6,253 nt of DNA from JBFWNZ01 sp050250795. GTDB lineage: Bacteria; Pseudomonadota; Alphaproteobacteria; UBA8366. Both the position numbers and the translations under genes were made by a program. The stretch is taken from positions 1-6,253 of the forward strand of contig JBFWNZ010000237.1 in the NCBI GenBank assembly GCA_050250795.1. The letters are read 5' to 3'. A model generated the notes under the pieces. It saw nothing but the letters and a program-made list of their open reading frames with translations. It was not told where the DNA came from and did not search any database. Shown piece by piece: positions 1 through 6,230 of this stretch; position 1 is the first letter of the stretch, and the number at the start of each line of letters is the position of its first letter.

Positions 1-341
1 AGAAGAAGCTGCCGCTGCATCTGGAGAATTTCGGCGGCTGGCTGAACACGCCCGACTACTACTTCTTCTGGGCCTACATGAAGGGCAACCTGTTCAACTC
101 GTCGAACTATTTCGACGAGGAAGTGCAGAAGCTGACCGAGGAGACGCTCCACATGGAGATGTCGGACCCGGCCTATGCACCCAAGATCAAGCGCATGATC
201 GCCAAGGCGTTCGAGGACGTGCCGCGTATTCCGCTGTGGCAGCCCTCGCTGGAAAGCGCGATGCGCAAGAACCTCTCCGGCTACGAGTTCTGGTTCCATC
301 GCCAGCCCGACCTGCGCAAATTCAGTCTGGTCAAAGCCTGA
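1..341 (+). CDS. ABC transporter substrate-binding protein, family 5 (C-terminal fragment)
   Basis: This is the 3' end of a periplasmic solute-binding protein of the dipeptide/oligopeptide/nickel type (SBP_bac_5), which captures the substrate and delivers it to the membrane permeases encoded next. Codons are in phase from base 3, giving 112 visible residues with no start; family members are usually about 500-550 aa, so roughly four fifths lies upstream of the window. Seen directly: an N-terminal stretch rich in aromatics (NTPDYYFFWAYMKGNLFN), the helical segment around DPAYAPKIKRMIAKAFEDVP, the IPLWQPS strand typical of the closing lobe of these proteins, and the ending YEFWFHRQPDLRKFSLVKA, which closely follows the usual family ending with a WFHRQ-D-R pattern. 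The ATG at 78 is an internal methionine, not a start. The stop is 12 nt before the first permease, so it is the upstream member of the same operon. The substrate cannot be deduced from this C-terminal piece. Confidence 0.9.
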   Translation, partial: KKLPLHLENFGGWLNTPDYYFFWAYMKGNLFNSSNYFDEEVQKLTEETLHMEMSDPAYAPKIKRMIAKAFEDVPRIPLWQPSLESAMRKNLSGYEFWFHRQPDLRKFSLVKA

Positions 342-353
342 GCGGCGGCCGCC

Positions 354-1382
354 ATGTCCCGCCCCAGCAAGGTCATACTGGTCGGGCGCCGCCTGTTGCA
401 GGCGGCGCCCACCGTGATCGGCATCGTGATCGTCACTTTCATCCTGACGCGCGCGCTGCCCGGCGACCCCGCGGCCTATTTCGCAGGCCCGGCCGCGGAC
501 GCGAAATCCATCGAGCAGGTCCGAGCGGCACTCGGACTGGACAAGAGCCTTCCCGAGCAGTTCCTCCGCTATGTGGGCGATCTGGCGACGGGGAATCTCG
601 GCAAATCGCTGTCGACCGGGCAGCCCGTCCTGGAAGACATCCTGACGCGCCTGCCGGCCTCGCTGGAACTCACCTTGCTGGCGCTGCTGGTTTCGACCGG
701 CATCGCAGTCCCGCTCGGGGTTCTGGCGGCAACACGCCCGAACTCCTGGATCGACCATCTGTGCCGGGTCGTCGTCACGGCCGGCGTGTCGCTGCCGACC
801 TTCTTCACCGGCCTCGCACTCGTCTATGTCTTCTACTATCTGCTGGGCTGGGCGCCGGCACCGCTCGGCCGGCTGAGCCTGATGTATGTGTCGCCGCCGG
901 CGGTCACGGGGCTCTATCTCGTGGATTCGCTGCTCGCCGGCGAAGGCGGCACCTTCGTCGCGGCGTTGGGCCAGTTGGCCTTGCCGGCCATCACGCTCGC
1001 ACTGTTCACGCTGGCCCCCATCGCCCGCATGACGCGCGGCGCGATGCTCCAGGCCCTGGCCAGCGAGTATATCCGCACCGCCCGTGCCGCCGGCCTCGCA
1101 CCCTCCACCGTGCTGTTCGGCTATGCGCTGCGCAACGCCCTGCTGCCGGTGGTCACGACGCTGGGCATGGTGTTCTCCTTCGCGCTGGGCGCCAACGTCC
1201 TGGTCGAGAAGGTGTTCGCCTGGCCCGGCATCGGCTCCTACGCCATCGAGGCGCTGGTCGTCTCCGATTATGCCGCCGTGCAAGGCTTCGTGCTGAGCAT
1301 GGCGCTGCTCTTCATCGTGCTGAACCTGCTGATCGACATCGCCTACACCCTCATCGACCCGCGCGTGGGGATGGACACATGA
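354..1382 (+). CDS. ABC transporter permease, DppB/OppB-like
   Basis: This is an inner-membrane permease subunit of a peptide/nickel-type (BPD_transp_1) importer, 342 aa, the normal length for a DppB-type subunit. Seen directly: the N-terminal first helix (about residues 13-33) followed by the family hallmark ALPGDPA (34-40); a periplasmic stretch containing the LGLDKSLPEQFLRYV segment (about 60-74); further hydrophobic segments near 101-125, 138-163, 205-225, 262-283 and 308-332; the cytoplasmic EAA loop at about 238-265 (EYIRTARAAG, then RNALLP), which docks on the ATPase; and the ending IDPRVGM. The ATG at 354 follows the binding-protein stop by 12 nt and places the first helix where the family has it; the ribosome-binding site is weak and GC-rich, consistent with translational coupling. 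The stop overlaps the next start (ATGA, 1379-1382). The family assignment is firm. The transported compound is unknown, because permeases of this family cover peptides, nickel, sugars and amides. Confidence 0.95.
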   Translation: MSRPSKVILVGRRLLQAAPTVIGIVIVTFILTRALPGDPAAYFAGPAADAKSIEQVRAALGLDKSLPEQFLRYVGDLATGNLGKSLSTGQPVLEDILTRLPASLELTLLALLVSTGIAVPLGVLAATRPNSWIDHLCRVVVTAGVSLPTFFTGLALVYVFYYLLGWAPAPLGRLSLMYVSPPAVTGLYLVDSLLAGEGGTFVAALGQLALPAITLALFTLAPIARMTRGAMLQALASEYIRTARAAGLAPSTVLFGYALRNALLPVVTTLGMVFSFALGANVLVEKVFAWPGIGSYAIEALVVSDYAAVQGFVLSMALLFIVLNLLIDIAYTLIDPRVGMDT

Positions 1383-2260
1383 GCATCGAGACGGCAATCG
1401 CGGCGCCCGCGCCGCAACGGCAGTTCCTGCGGCATGCCCGCTATGTCGTCACCACCAACCCGGTCACCTTCATCTCCTTCTGCATGTTGGCGCTGATGAT
1501 CGGCGCGGCCATCTTCGGCCCGGCACTGGCACCCTTCGACCCGCTGGAGACGGAAGCCGCCCGCGCGATGCAGCCGCCCTCCGCCGCGCACTGGTTCGGC
1601 ACGGACCAGCTTGGCCGCGACGTGTTCAGCCGGGTGCTCGTCGCCGCCCGCCTCGATCTCGCGATTTCCATCGCCGCCGTGTTTCTGTCCTTCGTTGCCG
1701 GCGGTGCCATCGGCGGAATGGCGGGCTATTTCGGCGGCTGGACCGACCGCATCGTCGGACGGTTGCTCGACACGATCATGGCCTTTCCGCTGTTCGTGCT
1801 GGCGATGGGCATCGTTGCGGCGGCCGGCAACACCATCGAGAACATCGTCTATGCCACCGCCATCATCAATCTGCCCTTCTATGCCCGCATGGCCCGCGCA
1901 GAGGCCAACATCCGCCGCAATGCCGGCTTCGTGCAGGCGGCGCGGCTGGCGGGCAACTCGGAGCTGCGCACGCTCGCCGTCCATGTGATGCCGAATGCGA
2001 TGCCGCCGATGGTGGTGCAGGCCTCGCTGAATCTGGGCTGGGTGATCCTGAACGCGGCCGGCCTCTCCTTCATCGGCCTGGGCGTCCGCCCGCCGACCCC
2101 GGAATGGGGCATCATGGTCGCCGAGGGAGCGAGCTACATCGTCTCGGGCGAATGGTGGCTGGCCCTGTTCCCCGGCCTTGCCCTGATGCTTGCGGTCTTT
2201 ACCTTCAACCTGACGGGCGACGGTCTGCGCGACCTTGTCGATCCGCTGCGCAGGACGTGA
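1379..2260 (+). CDS. ABC transporter permease, DppC/OppC-like
   Basis: This is the second inner-membrane permease subunit, 293 aa, and would pair with the DppB-like subunit to form the channel. The start at 1379 overlaps the previous stop by 4 nt and has a purine-rich GGGGATGGA stretch just upstream; the reading frame is open much further upstream, but that part lies out of frame over the first permease and is not coding. Seen directly: an N-terminal cytoplasmic tail and first helix (about 29-51); the DppC hallmark HWFGTDQLGRDVFSR (71-85); hydrophobic segments near 95-118, 133-149, 155-168, 210-228 and 258-278; the EAA loop at about 182-209 (FVQAARLAGN, HVMPNAMP); LSFIGLGVRPPTPEWG (229-244); and the closing LTGDGLRDLVDPL (278-290), all conserved in this subfamily. 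The order B then C then ATPase is the standard dpp-type layout. No truncation or unusual residue is visible. Confidence 0.95.
   Translation: MSIETAIAAPAPQRQFLRHARYVVTTNPVTFISFCMLALMIGAAIFGPALAPFDPLETEAARAMQPPSAAHWFGTDQLGRDVFSRVLVAARLDLAISIAAVFLSFVAGGAIGGMAGYFGGWTDRIVGRLLDTIMAFPLFVLAMGIVAAAGNTIENIVYATAIINLPFYARMARAEANIRRNAGFVQAARLAGNSELRTLAVHVMPNAMPPMVVQASLNLGWVILNAAGLSFIGLGVRPPTPEWGIMVAEGASYIVSGEWWLALFPGLALMLAVFTFNLTGDGLRDLVDPLRRT
2252..2255 (+). promoter_or_regulatory. Ribosome-binding site that sets the ATPase start
   Basis: An AGGA core inside the last codons of the second permease lies 9 nt before the ATG at 2265. It supports that ATG over the in-frame TTG at 2235, which would add ten residues with no family match. 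The protein from 2265 opens with PLLDVKDLTIEF, which is where this ATPase family normally begins. Confidence 0.6.
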
Positions 2261-2264
2261 GCCG

Positions 2265-3959
2265 ATGATCCCCGCCCCGCTGCTGGACGTCAAAGACCTG
2301 ACCATCGAATTCAAGACGCGCAACGGCACCGTCACGGCGGTCCGGCATGTCGACCTGTCCGTCTCCAAGGGCGAGACGGTCGGCATCGTCGGCGAGTCCG
2401 GATCGGGCAAGTCGGTCACGTCCTATGCCGTGATGCGCATCCTCGACAGGGCCGGACGCATCGCCGAGGGCAGCGTCCGGTTCGACGGAATCGACATCGC
2501 CGCCGCCCCCGAACGCGCGATGGCAGAACTGCGCGGACGCGAGATGTCGATGATCTTCCAGAACCCCCGCATGGCGCTGAATCCGATCCGTCCGATCGGG
2601 CGCCAAATCGCGGACGTTCTGGTCGAGCATGTGGCCGCGACCCGTGCCAATGCGCGGGAAAAGGCCATCGAACTGCTGAAGCTGGTCAAGATCGCCGACC
2701 CGGAACGGCGCTACGACGCCTATCCCTTCGAACTGTCCGGCGGCATGTGCCAGCGCGTGGTGATCGCCATCGCGCTTGCCTGCAAGCCCAAGCTGCTGAT
2801 CGCGGACGAGCCGACGACCGGCCTGGACGTGACGACGCAGAAGACGATCATGGATCTGGTGATGGACCTGACGCGCGAGCGCGGCATGTCCACCATCCTG
2901 ATCACCCACGATCTGGGTCTGGCATCGGCCTATTGCGACCGGGTCGTGGTGATGGAGAAGGGGCTGGTGGTCGAGGATTCGACCGCGGGCAATGTCTTCG
3001 CCTCCCCCTCCCACCCCTATACCAAGCGCCTGATGCGGGCGACGCCGCGCCCCGGCGCCACCTTGCGCCAGTTGCTGCCGGAGGAGATCGCGACGGCGCC
3101 CGTTCCCGAAGCCGCCCCCGCACCCACCGCAGCGCCGCTGCTGAAGGTCGCCGATCTGGTGAAGAGCTTCGACGGCCCGGCCGTACGGCGGATGCCGTGG
3201 CAGCGCAAAGTGGAAGCGGCGAAACCGGCGCGAGCCGTCGATAGCGTCGGCTTCGAGGTCGGATACGGCGAATGCGTCGGCCTTGTCGGCGAGTCCGGCT
3301 GCGGCAAGTCCACGACCTCGGCGATGGTGATGCGGCTGCTCGATCCGACCTCGGGCAGCATCGTTTTCGACGGCACGGATGTCGGCGCGATCCCGGCCCG
3401 CGACTTCGCCCGCCATCCGCTGCGTTCGGCGTTGCAGATGGTGTTCCAGGATCCGACCGACAGCCTGAACCCGCGCTTCACCGCCTTTCGCTGCATCGTC
3501 GATCCCCTCTATCGGCTGGGCGGCGTGAAGAACGCGGCGGAAGCACGGGCGCGCGTGGAAAGGCTGGCCGACCAGGTTGGCCTGCCACGCAGCCTGCTCG
3601 ACCGGTTTCCGCATCAGATGTCCGGCGGCCAGAAGGCCCGCGTGGGCATCGCCCGAGCCATCGCCCTCGACCCGAAGCTGCTGGTTCTGGACGAACCGAC
3701 AGCGGCGCTCGACGTCTCGGTGCAGGCCGTGGTGCTGAACCTCCTGGCCGATCTCAAGGCGCAGCTCGGCATGAGCTACCTGTTCGTCAGCCACGACCTG
3801 CATGTGGTAAGGCTGCTCTGCGACCGCGTGATCGTCATGCGGTCGGGCCGGATCGTCGAACAGGGCACCGCGGAACAGGTCATGGAAGCACCGCAGAACG
3901 ACTACACGAAGTCGCTGCTCGAGGCAGTCCCGCACCCGCCGGCGATGGCGGTCGCATGA
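2265..3959 (+). CDS. Dipeptide-type ABC transporter ATPase, two fused nucleotide-binding domains
   Basis: This cytoplasmic ATPase of 564 aa powers the importer by ATP hydrolysis. Two complete nucleotide-binding domains are joined in one chain, equivalent to DppD plus DppF, as known from GsiA- and YejF-like proteins. Domain 1: Walker A GESGSGKS (43-50), Q-loop Gln99, signature LSGGM (157-161), Walker B LLIADEPT (177-184), switch His215, then the oligopeptide-transporter C-terminal motif SHPYTKRLMRATP (249-261). A linker rich in Ala, Pro and Thr follows (about 277-291). Domain 2: Walker A GESGCGKS (342-349), Q-loop Gln395, signature MSGGQ (452-456), Walker B LLVLDEPT (472-479), His510, and a second C-terminal tail with NDYTKSLLEAVP (545-556). 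Every catalytic motif is intact in both halves, so both sites should be active. The domain 1 signature continues as LSGGMCQR, with Cys where Arg is common; this is probably neutral. The stop overlaps the start of atzF (ATGA). Confidence 0.95.
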   Translation: MIPAPLLDVKDLTIEFKTRNGTVTAVRHVDLSVSKGETVGIVGESGSGKSVTSYAVMRILDRAGRIAEGSVRFDGIDIAAAPERAMAELRGREMSMIFQNPRMALNPIRPIGRQIADVLVEHVAATRANAREKAIELLKLVKIADPERRYDAYPFELSGGMCQRVVIAIALACKPKLLIADEPTTGLDVTTQKTIMDLVMDLTRERGMSTILITHDLGLASAYCDRVVVMEKGLVVEDSTAGNVFASPSHPYTKRLMRATPRPGATLRQLLPEEIATAPVPEAAPAPTAAPLLKVADLVKSFDGPAVRRMPWQRKVEAAKPARAVDSVGFEVGYGECVGLVGESGCGKSTTSAMVMRLLDPTSGSIVFDGTDVGAIPARDFARHPLRSALQMVFQDPTDSLNPRFTAFRCIVDPLYRLGGVKNAAEARARVERLADQVGLPRSLLDRFPHQMSGGQKARVGIARAIALDPKLLVLDEPTAALDVSVQAVVLNLLADLKAQLGMSYLFVSHDLHVVRLLCDRVIVMRSGRIVEQGTAEQVMEAPQNDYTKSLLEAVPHPPAMAVA

Positions 3960-5743
3960 CACTGCCGGCCGTTCCCAGCATTGCCGACGTGCATGCCGCC
4001 TACCGCGCCGGCATTCCCGCCGAAGCGGTCATCGAAGAGGTCTACAGCCGCATTGTCCAGGCCGACGATCCCGGCATCTTCATTTCGGTCCTGCCGGTGG
4101 AGAGGGCGCTGGATTATGCCGCGGCCCTGGGACCGTTCGACCCCGTCGCCAAGCCGCTCTGGGGCGTACCTTTCGCGATCAAGGACAATATCGATCTTGC
4201 CGATCTGCCGACCACCGCGGCCTGTCCGGCCTTCGCCTATCGCCCGGTAAGCCATGCGACGGCCGTGGCGCGGCTGATCGCAGCCGGTGCCATTCCCATT
4301 GGCAAGACCAACCTGGACCAGTTCGCCACCGGTCTTGTCGGCACCCGTACGCCCTATCCCATTCCCCGCAACGCCGTCGATCCGGCGGTCGTGCCGGGCG
4401 GCTCGTCATCCGGCTCGGCCGTCGCCGTGGCCCGCGGCATCGTCTGCTTCGCGCTGGGCACGGATACGGCCGGATCGGGGCGCGTACCCGCGGCCTTGAA
4501 CGGTATCGTCGGCTTGAAGCCATCGCTGGGAAGCGTCTCGACCCGCGGCGTGGTCCCGGCGTGCCGGACGCTGGACTGCGTTTCGGTATTCGCATCCACA
4601 GTGGACGATGCCTGGACGGCCTATGCCGCGATGGCGGCCTTCGACGCGGAAGATCCCTATTCACGGCACCGGCCGGCCATCGCCTGGAGCGGCCTGCCGC
4701 CGGCGCTGCGCATCGGCGTACCGAGACCCGAGGATTTGGAATTCTGCGGCGACAACCTTGCCGAAGCCGCATTCCACACGCATGTGGAGCGTATGGCCGC
4801 ATCCGCACGGATCGTGCCGGTCGACATGACGGCGTTCTATGCCACCGCGCGTCTGCTCTATGAAGGGCCGTGGGTGGGCGAACGACGGGCCGCCATCGGT
4901 TCCTTCATGGATACGCATTCCGGCAGCATGCACCCCGTCACCCGCCAGATCGTCGGCGGCGCCGACGGCAAGACGGCTGCCGAAACCTTCGCCGGGCTTT
5001 ACCGGCTCGCGGAATTGGCACGGTCGACGGTGGCGACCTGGACGGAGATCGATGCGCTGTGCCTGCCCAGCCTGCCGCGCCCGTTTACCCTGGCGGAGGT
5101 GCTCGCCGATCCGATCCGGCCGAACAGCCTGCTCGGCACCTATACCAACTTCGTGAATCTGCTCGATCTTTGCGCGCTCGCCGTACCGGGACACCCGCGC
5201 GCCGATGCCTTTCCGGCCGGCGTGACCTTTGTGGCGCCCGCCGGCCGCGACGGCTTGCTCGCCGCCATCGGCCGGCTGTTCGTCGAGGGCGCTCGCGGCC
5301 CGCACGCCGCGCCGCCCGGCACGGTGCCGCTGGCCGTTGTGGGCGCCCATATGTCGGGGCTGCCGCTGAATGTGACGTTGATCGAGAATGGCGGGACGTT
5401 CCTGCGCGAGACCCAGACAGCGTCCGATTACCGGCTCTATGCCCTTCCCGGCGGGCCGCCCGCCCGGCCGGGCCTGTTGCGGGTCGGACCGGACCGAGGT
5501 GCGTCCATCGCAGCGGAAATCTGGGCGATGCCACCGGACGGGCTTGGCCGCCTGATGGCAACGATCCCGTCCCCGCTCTCGATAGGCTCGATCCAACTGG
5601 CGGACGGCCAATCTGTGCTGGGATTTCTGGTCGAAGCCGCCGGCACGAACGGCGCGGACGACATTACGGCCTTCGGCGGGTGGCGGGCCTACATCGGCGC
5701 CGCTTCAGCCGCCGCGCCCGTGGGCGCCAAATCTATCGTGTGA
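3956..5743 (+). CDS. atzF: Allophanate hydrolase
   Basis: Cytoplasmic amidase-signature enzyme (EC 3.5.1.54) that hydrolyses allophanate, yielding ammonia and N-carboxycarbamate that goes on to ammonia and CO2. At 595 aa it has the full length of bacterial AtzF, with both expected domains. The N-terminal amidase domain (about 1-440) carries the Ser-cisSer-Lys triad: Lys76 in AIKDNID, Ser150 in PGGSSSGSA and Ser174 in DTAGSGRVPA; the spacings of 74 and 24 fit the family. The C-terminal domain (about 455-580) has the features that distinguish allophanate hydrolase from ordinary amidases: GAHMSGLPLN (463-472), DYRLYAL (491-497), EIWAMP (521-526), LGFLVE (555-560) and DITAFGGWRAY (569-579). His465 is the likely key residue of that domain, by analogy. 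The ATG at 3956 overlaps the ATPase stop by 4 nt, tying it to the importer. The last 15 residues (581-595) are a low-complexity Ala-rich tail beyond the conserved end. No urea carboxylase is adjacent. The alternative, a generic amidase, is unlikely given the second domain. Confidence 0.95.
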   Translation: MTLPAVPSIADVHAAYRAGIPAEAVIEEVYSRIVQADDPGIFISVLPVERALDYAAALGPFDPVAKPLWGVPFAIKDNIDLADLPTTAACPAFAYRPVSHATAVARLIAAGAIPIGKTNLDQFATGLVGTRTPYPIPRNAVDPAVVPGGSSSGSAVAVARGIVCFALGTDTAGSGRVPAALNGIVGLKPSLGSVSTRGVVPACRTLDCVSVFASTVDDAWTAYAAMAAFDAEDPYSRHRPAIAWSGLPPALRIGVPRPEDLEFCGDNLAEAAFHTHVERMAASARIVPVDMTAFYATARLLYEGPWVGERRAAIGSFMDTHSGSMHPVTRQIVGGADGKTAAETFAGLYRLAELARSTVATWTEIDALCLPSLPRPFTLAEVLADPIRPNSLLGTYTNFVNLLDLCALAVPGHPRADAFPAGVTFVAPAGRDGLLAAIGRLFVEGARGPHAAPPGTVPLAVVGAHMSGLPLNVTLIENGGTFLRETQTASDYRLYALPGGPPARPGLLRVGPDRGASIAAEIWAMPPDGLGRLMATIPSPLSIGSIQLADGQSVLGFLVEAAGTNGADDITAFGGWRAYIGAASAAAPVGAKSIV

Positions 5744-5931
5744 TCCTGTATCCAGGTCAGGATCCGGCTAGCGCCGACCGCAGAGACCAAGCCCGGCTGA
5801 CGGCTGACCGTCAGCACCCTGCCAGCCGCCCGAACCAGCCTGGCAACCTCTGCCTCGTCGTCCGCGAGAACGAGGCAGCGCCGCCTCTCTCCATCTGCGA
5901 TGACGACCTCGAACAAATATTTGAGCTGCAT
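5689..5931 (-). CDS. Small uncharacterised protein, 80 aa
   Basis: A predicted 80-aa protein that I do not recognise as a named family. It starts at an ATG (5929-5931 on the plus strand) 7 nt after the stop of the upstream small gene, with only a weak GAG-like ribosome site, which suggests translational coupling. The first 40 residues look like a compact alternating strand-helix fold: a strand LKYLFEVVIADG, a strand RRRCLVLAD, and an acidic helix DEAEVARLVRAAG. The C-terminal 30 residues are Ala-rich and less structured. There is no signal peptide, membrane segment or cysteine motif for metal binding. Its 3' end overlaps the last 55 bp of atzF on the opposite strand. It could be an accidental reading frame in GC-rich DNA, but the neighbour's spacing, the shared promoter and the sensible N-terminal composition favour a real gene. 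The function is unknown. Confidence 0.55.
   Translation of the reverse strand: MQLKYLFEVVIADGERRRCLVLADDEAEVARLVRAAGRVLTVSRQPGLVSAVGASRILTWIQDHTIDLAPTGAAAEAAPM
5742..5764. repeat. Inverted repeat just after the atzF stop
   Basis: GATCCTG (5742-5748) and CAGGATC (5758-5764) are perfect 7-bp complements around a 9-nt loop, starting within the atzF stop codon. A hairpin here could help end or stabilise the operon transcript. No T-rich tract follows on either strand, so it is not a canonical intrinsic terminator. It also lies inside the coding part of the 80-aa minus-strand gene, so it could instead be coincidental. Confidence 0.35.
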
Positions 5932-5938
5932 CGGCGGC

Positions 5939-6142
5939 TCAGAACTCTCGCCGCCGCAGCACCGGATCGCCGCGCAATGCCGTCACGACATCGGCCTCGC
6001 TGACGCGGTCGCTTCGCATCAGCATGCGCACGATGGGCTCGTCGAATATCTCGCGAAGCGTCGGCTCCGGCGAACGGGCAGGCCGCGCCGGCCTGTTCTG
6101 ATGGCCGCGCATCGCGCTTGAGGGCAGTCGGCGGTCGGTCAT
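5939..6142 (-). CDS. Small uncharacterised protein with LREIFDEPIV motif, 67 aa
   Basis: A predicted 67-aa protein with a basic, Pro/Arg-rich disordered N-terminus (about 1-27) and a short helical C-terminal part, TLREIFDEPIVRMLMRSD (28-45) followed by RVSEADVVTALR (46-57). The pattern 'L-R-E-I-F-x-x-P-I-V-x-x-x-M-x-x-D-x-V' resembles small conserved hypothetical proteins I associate with Alphaproteobacteria; this is a recollection of a pattern, not a search result. The ATG at 6142 is preferred over an in-frame TTG at 6196: a GGA sits 7 nt before the ATG, and the TTG would lie almost at the predicted transcription start of the EcfG-type promoter. It is the first gene of a two-gene minus-strand unit. 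The helix-plus-acidic-turn layout could suit a protein-protein or DNA-contacting adaptor, but no function can be assigned. Confidence 0.65.
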   Translation of the reverse strand: MTDRRLPSSAMRGHQNRPARPARSPEPTLREIFDEPIVRMLMRSDRVSEADVVTALRGDPVLRRREF

Positions 6143-6172
6143 TGATGTGTCCGGGCAACGGTTTATGCGGAA

Positions 6173-6185
6173 CCGGACCGTCCGG
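6173..6185. repeat. Short palindrome in the leader of the small-gene unit
   Basis: CCGGAC-C-GTCCGG is a perfect 6-bp inverted repeat around a single base. It lies in the predicted leader between the EcfG-type promoter and the ATG at 6142. It could be a dimeric repressor site. A one-base loop makes an RNA hairpin unlikely unless the stem opens at its tip. In DNA this GC-rich it may be accidental. Confidence 0.3.
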
Positions 6186-6205
6186 CACCGCCGCAATGCC
6201 TTTTC

Positions 6206-6230
6206 AACGCCCGGCCGCCGCAGCGGTTCC
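6206..6230 (-). promoter_or_regulatory. Putative sigma-EcfG (general stress response) promoter
   Basis: On the minus strand the sequence reads GGAAC (plus positions 6226-6230), 16 nt, then CGTT (6206-6209). This matches exactly the known consensus GGAAC-N16/17-CGTT used by EcfG, the sigma factor released through the PhyR-NepR partner switch in Alphaproteobacteria. It points toward the small minus-strand genes. Initiation would be expected near 6198, giving a leader of about 55 nt before the ATG at 6142. With equal base frequencies a nine-base match with two allowed spacers is expected by chance about once in 1000 within a 150-nt upstream region, so the position is more telling than the match alone. 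It is not experimentally shown. Confidence 0.7.

Noticed and set aside
345..352. GCGGCCGC in the gap before the first permease
   Set aside because: This is an 8-bp palindrome and a common restriction site in GC-rich DNA; nothing suggests a regulatory or cloning origin.
236..1378. Long open extension upstream of the second permease in the same frame
   Set aside because: It runs out of frame over the first permease, is rich in Arg/Pro/Gly and has no homology; the DppC-like protein begins naturally at 1379.
1343..2419. A 358-codon open frame on the minus strand opposite the second permease
   Set aside because: It has low-complexity His/Arg/Asp/Gly composition and lies opposite a clear DppC-like gene; no domain or start signal supports it.
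3272..3955. Open extension upstream of atzF in the same frame
   Set aside because: It overlaps the second ATP-binding domain in another frame and has shadow-like composition; AtzF homology begins just after the ATG at 3956.
2205..3962. A 585-codon open frame on the minus strand, almost exactly opposite the ATPase gene
   Set aside because: It is the antisense image of a gene with two intact ABC domains; its translation is dominated by His, Arg, Asp and Gly with no recognisable domain, as expected for the opposite strand of GC-rich coding DNA.
5900..6121. Plus-strand 73-codon frame over the small minus-strand gene
   Set aside because: Its translation looks random (rich in His, Arg and Ala), it has no promoter or ribosome site, and the opposite strand has a better gene with a matched promoter.
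6143..6196. TTG start at 6196 that would lengthen the 67-aa protein to 85 aa
   Set aside because: It would lie within a couple of bases of the predicted transcription start, adds a Cys/Arg-rich stretch with no pattern, and the ATG at 6142 has a better-placed GGA.
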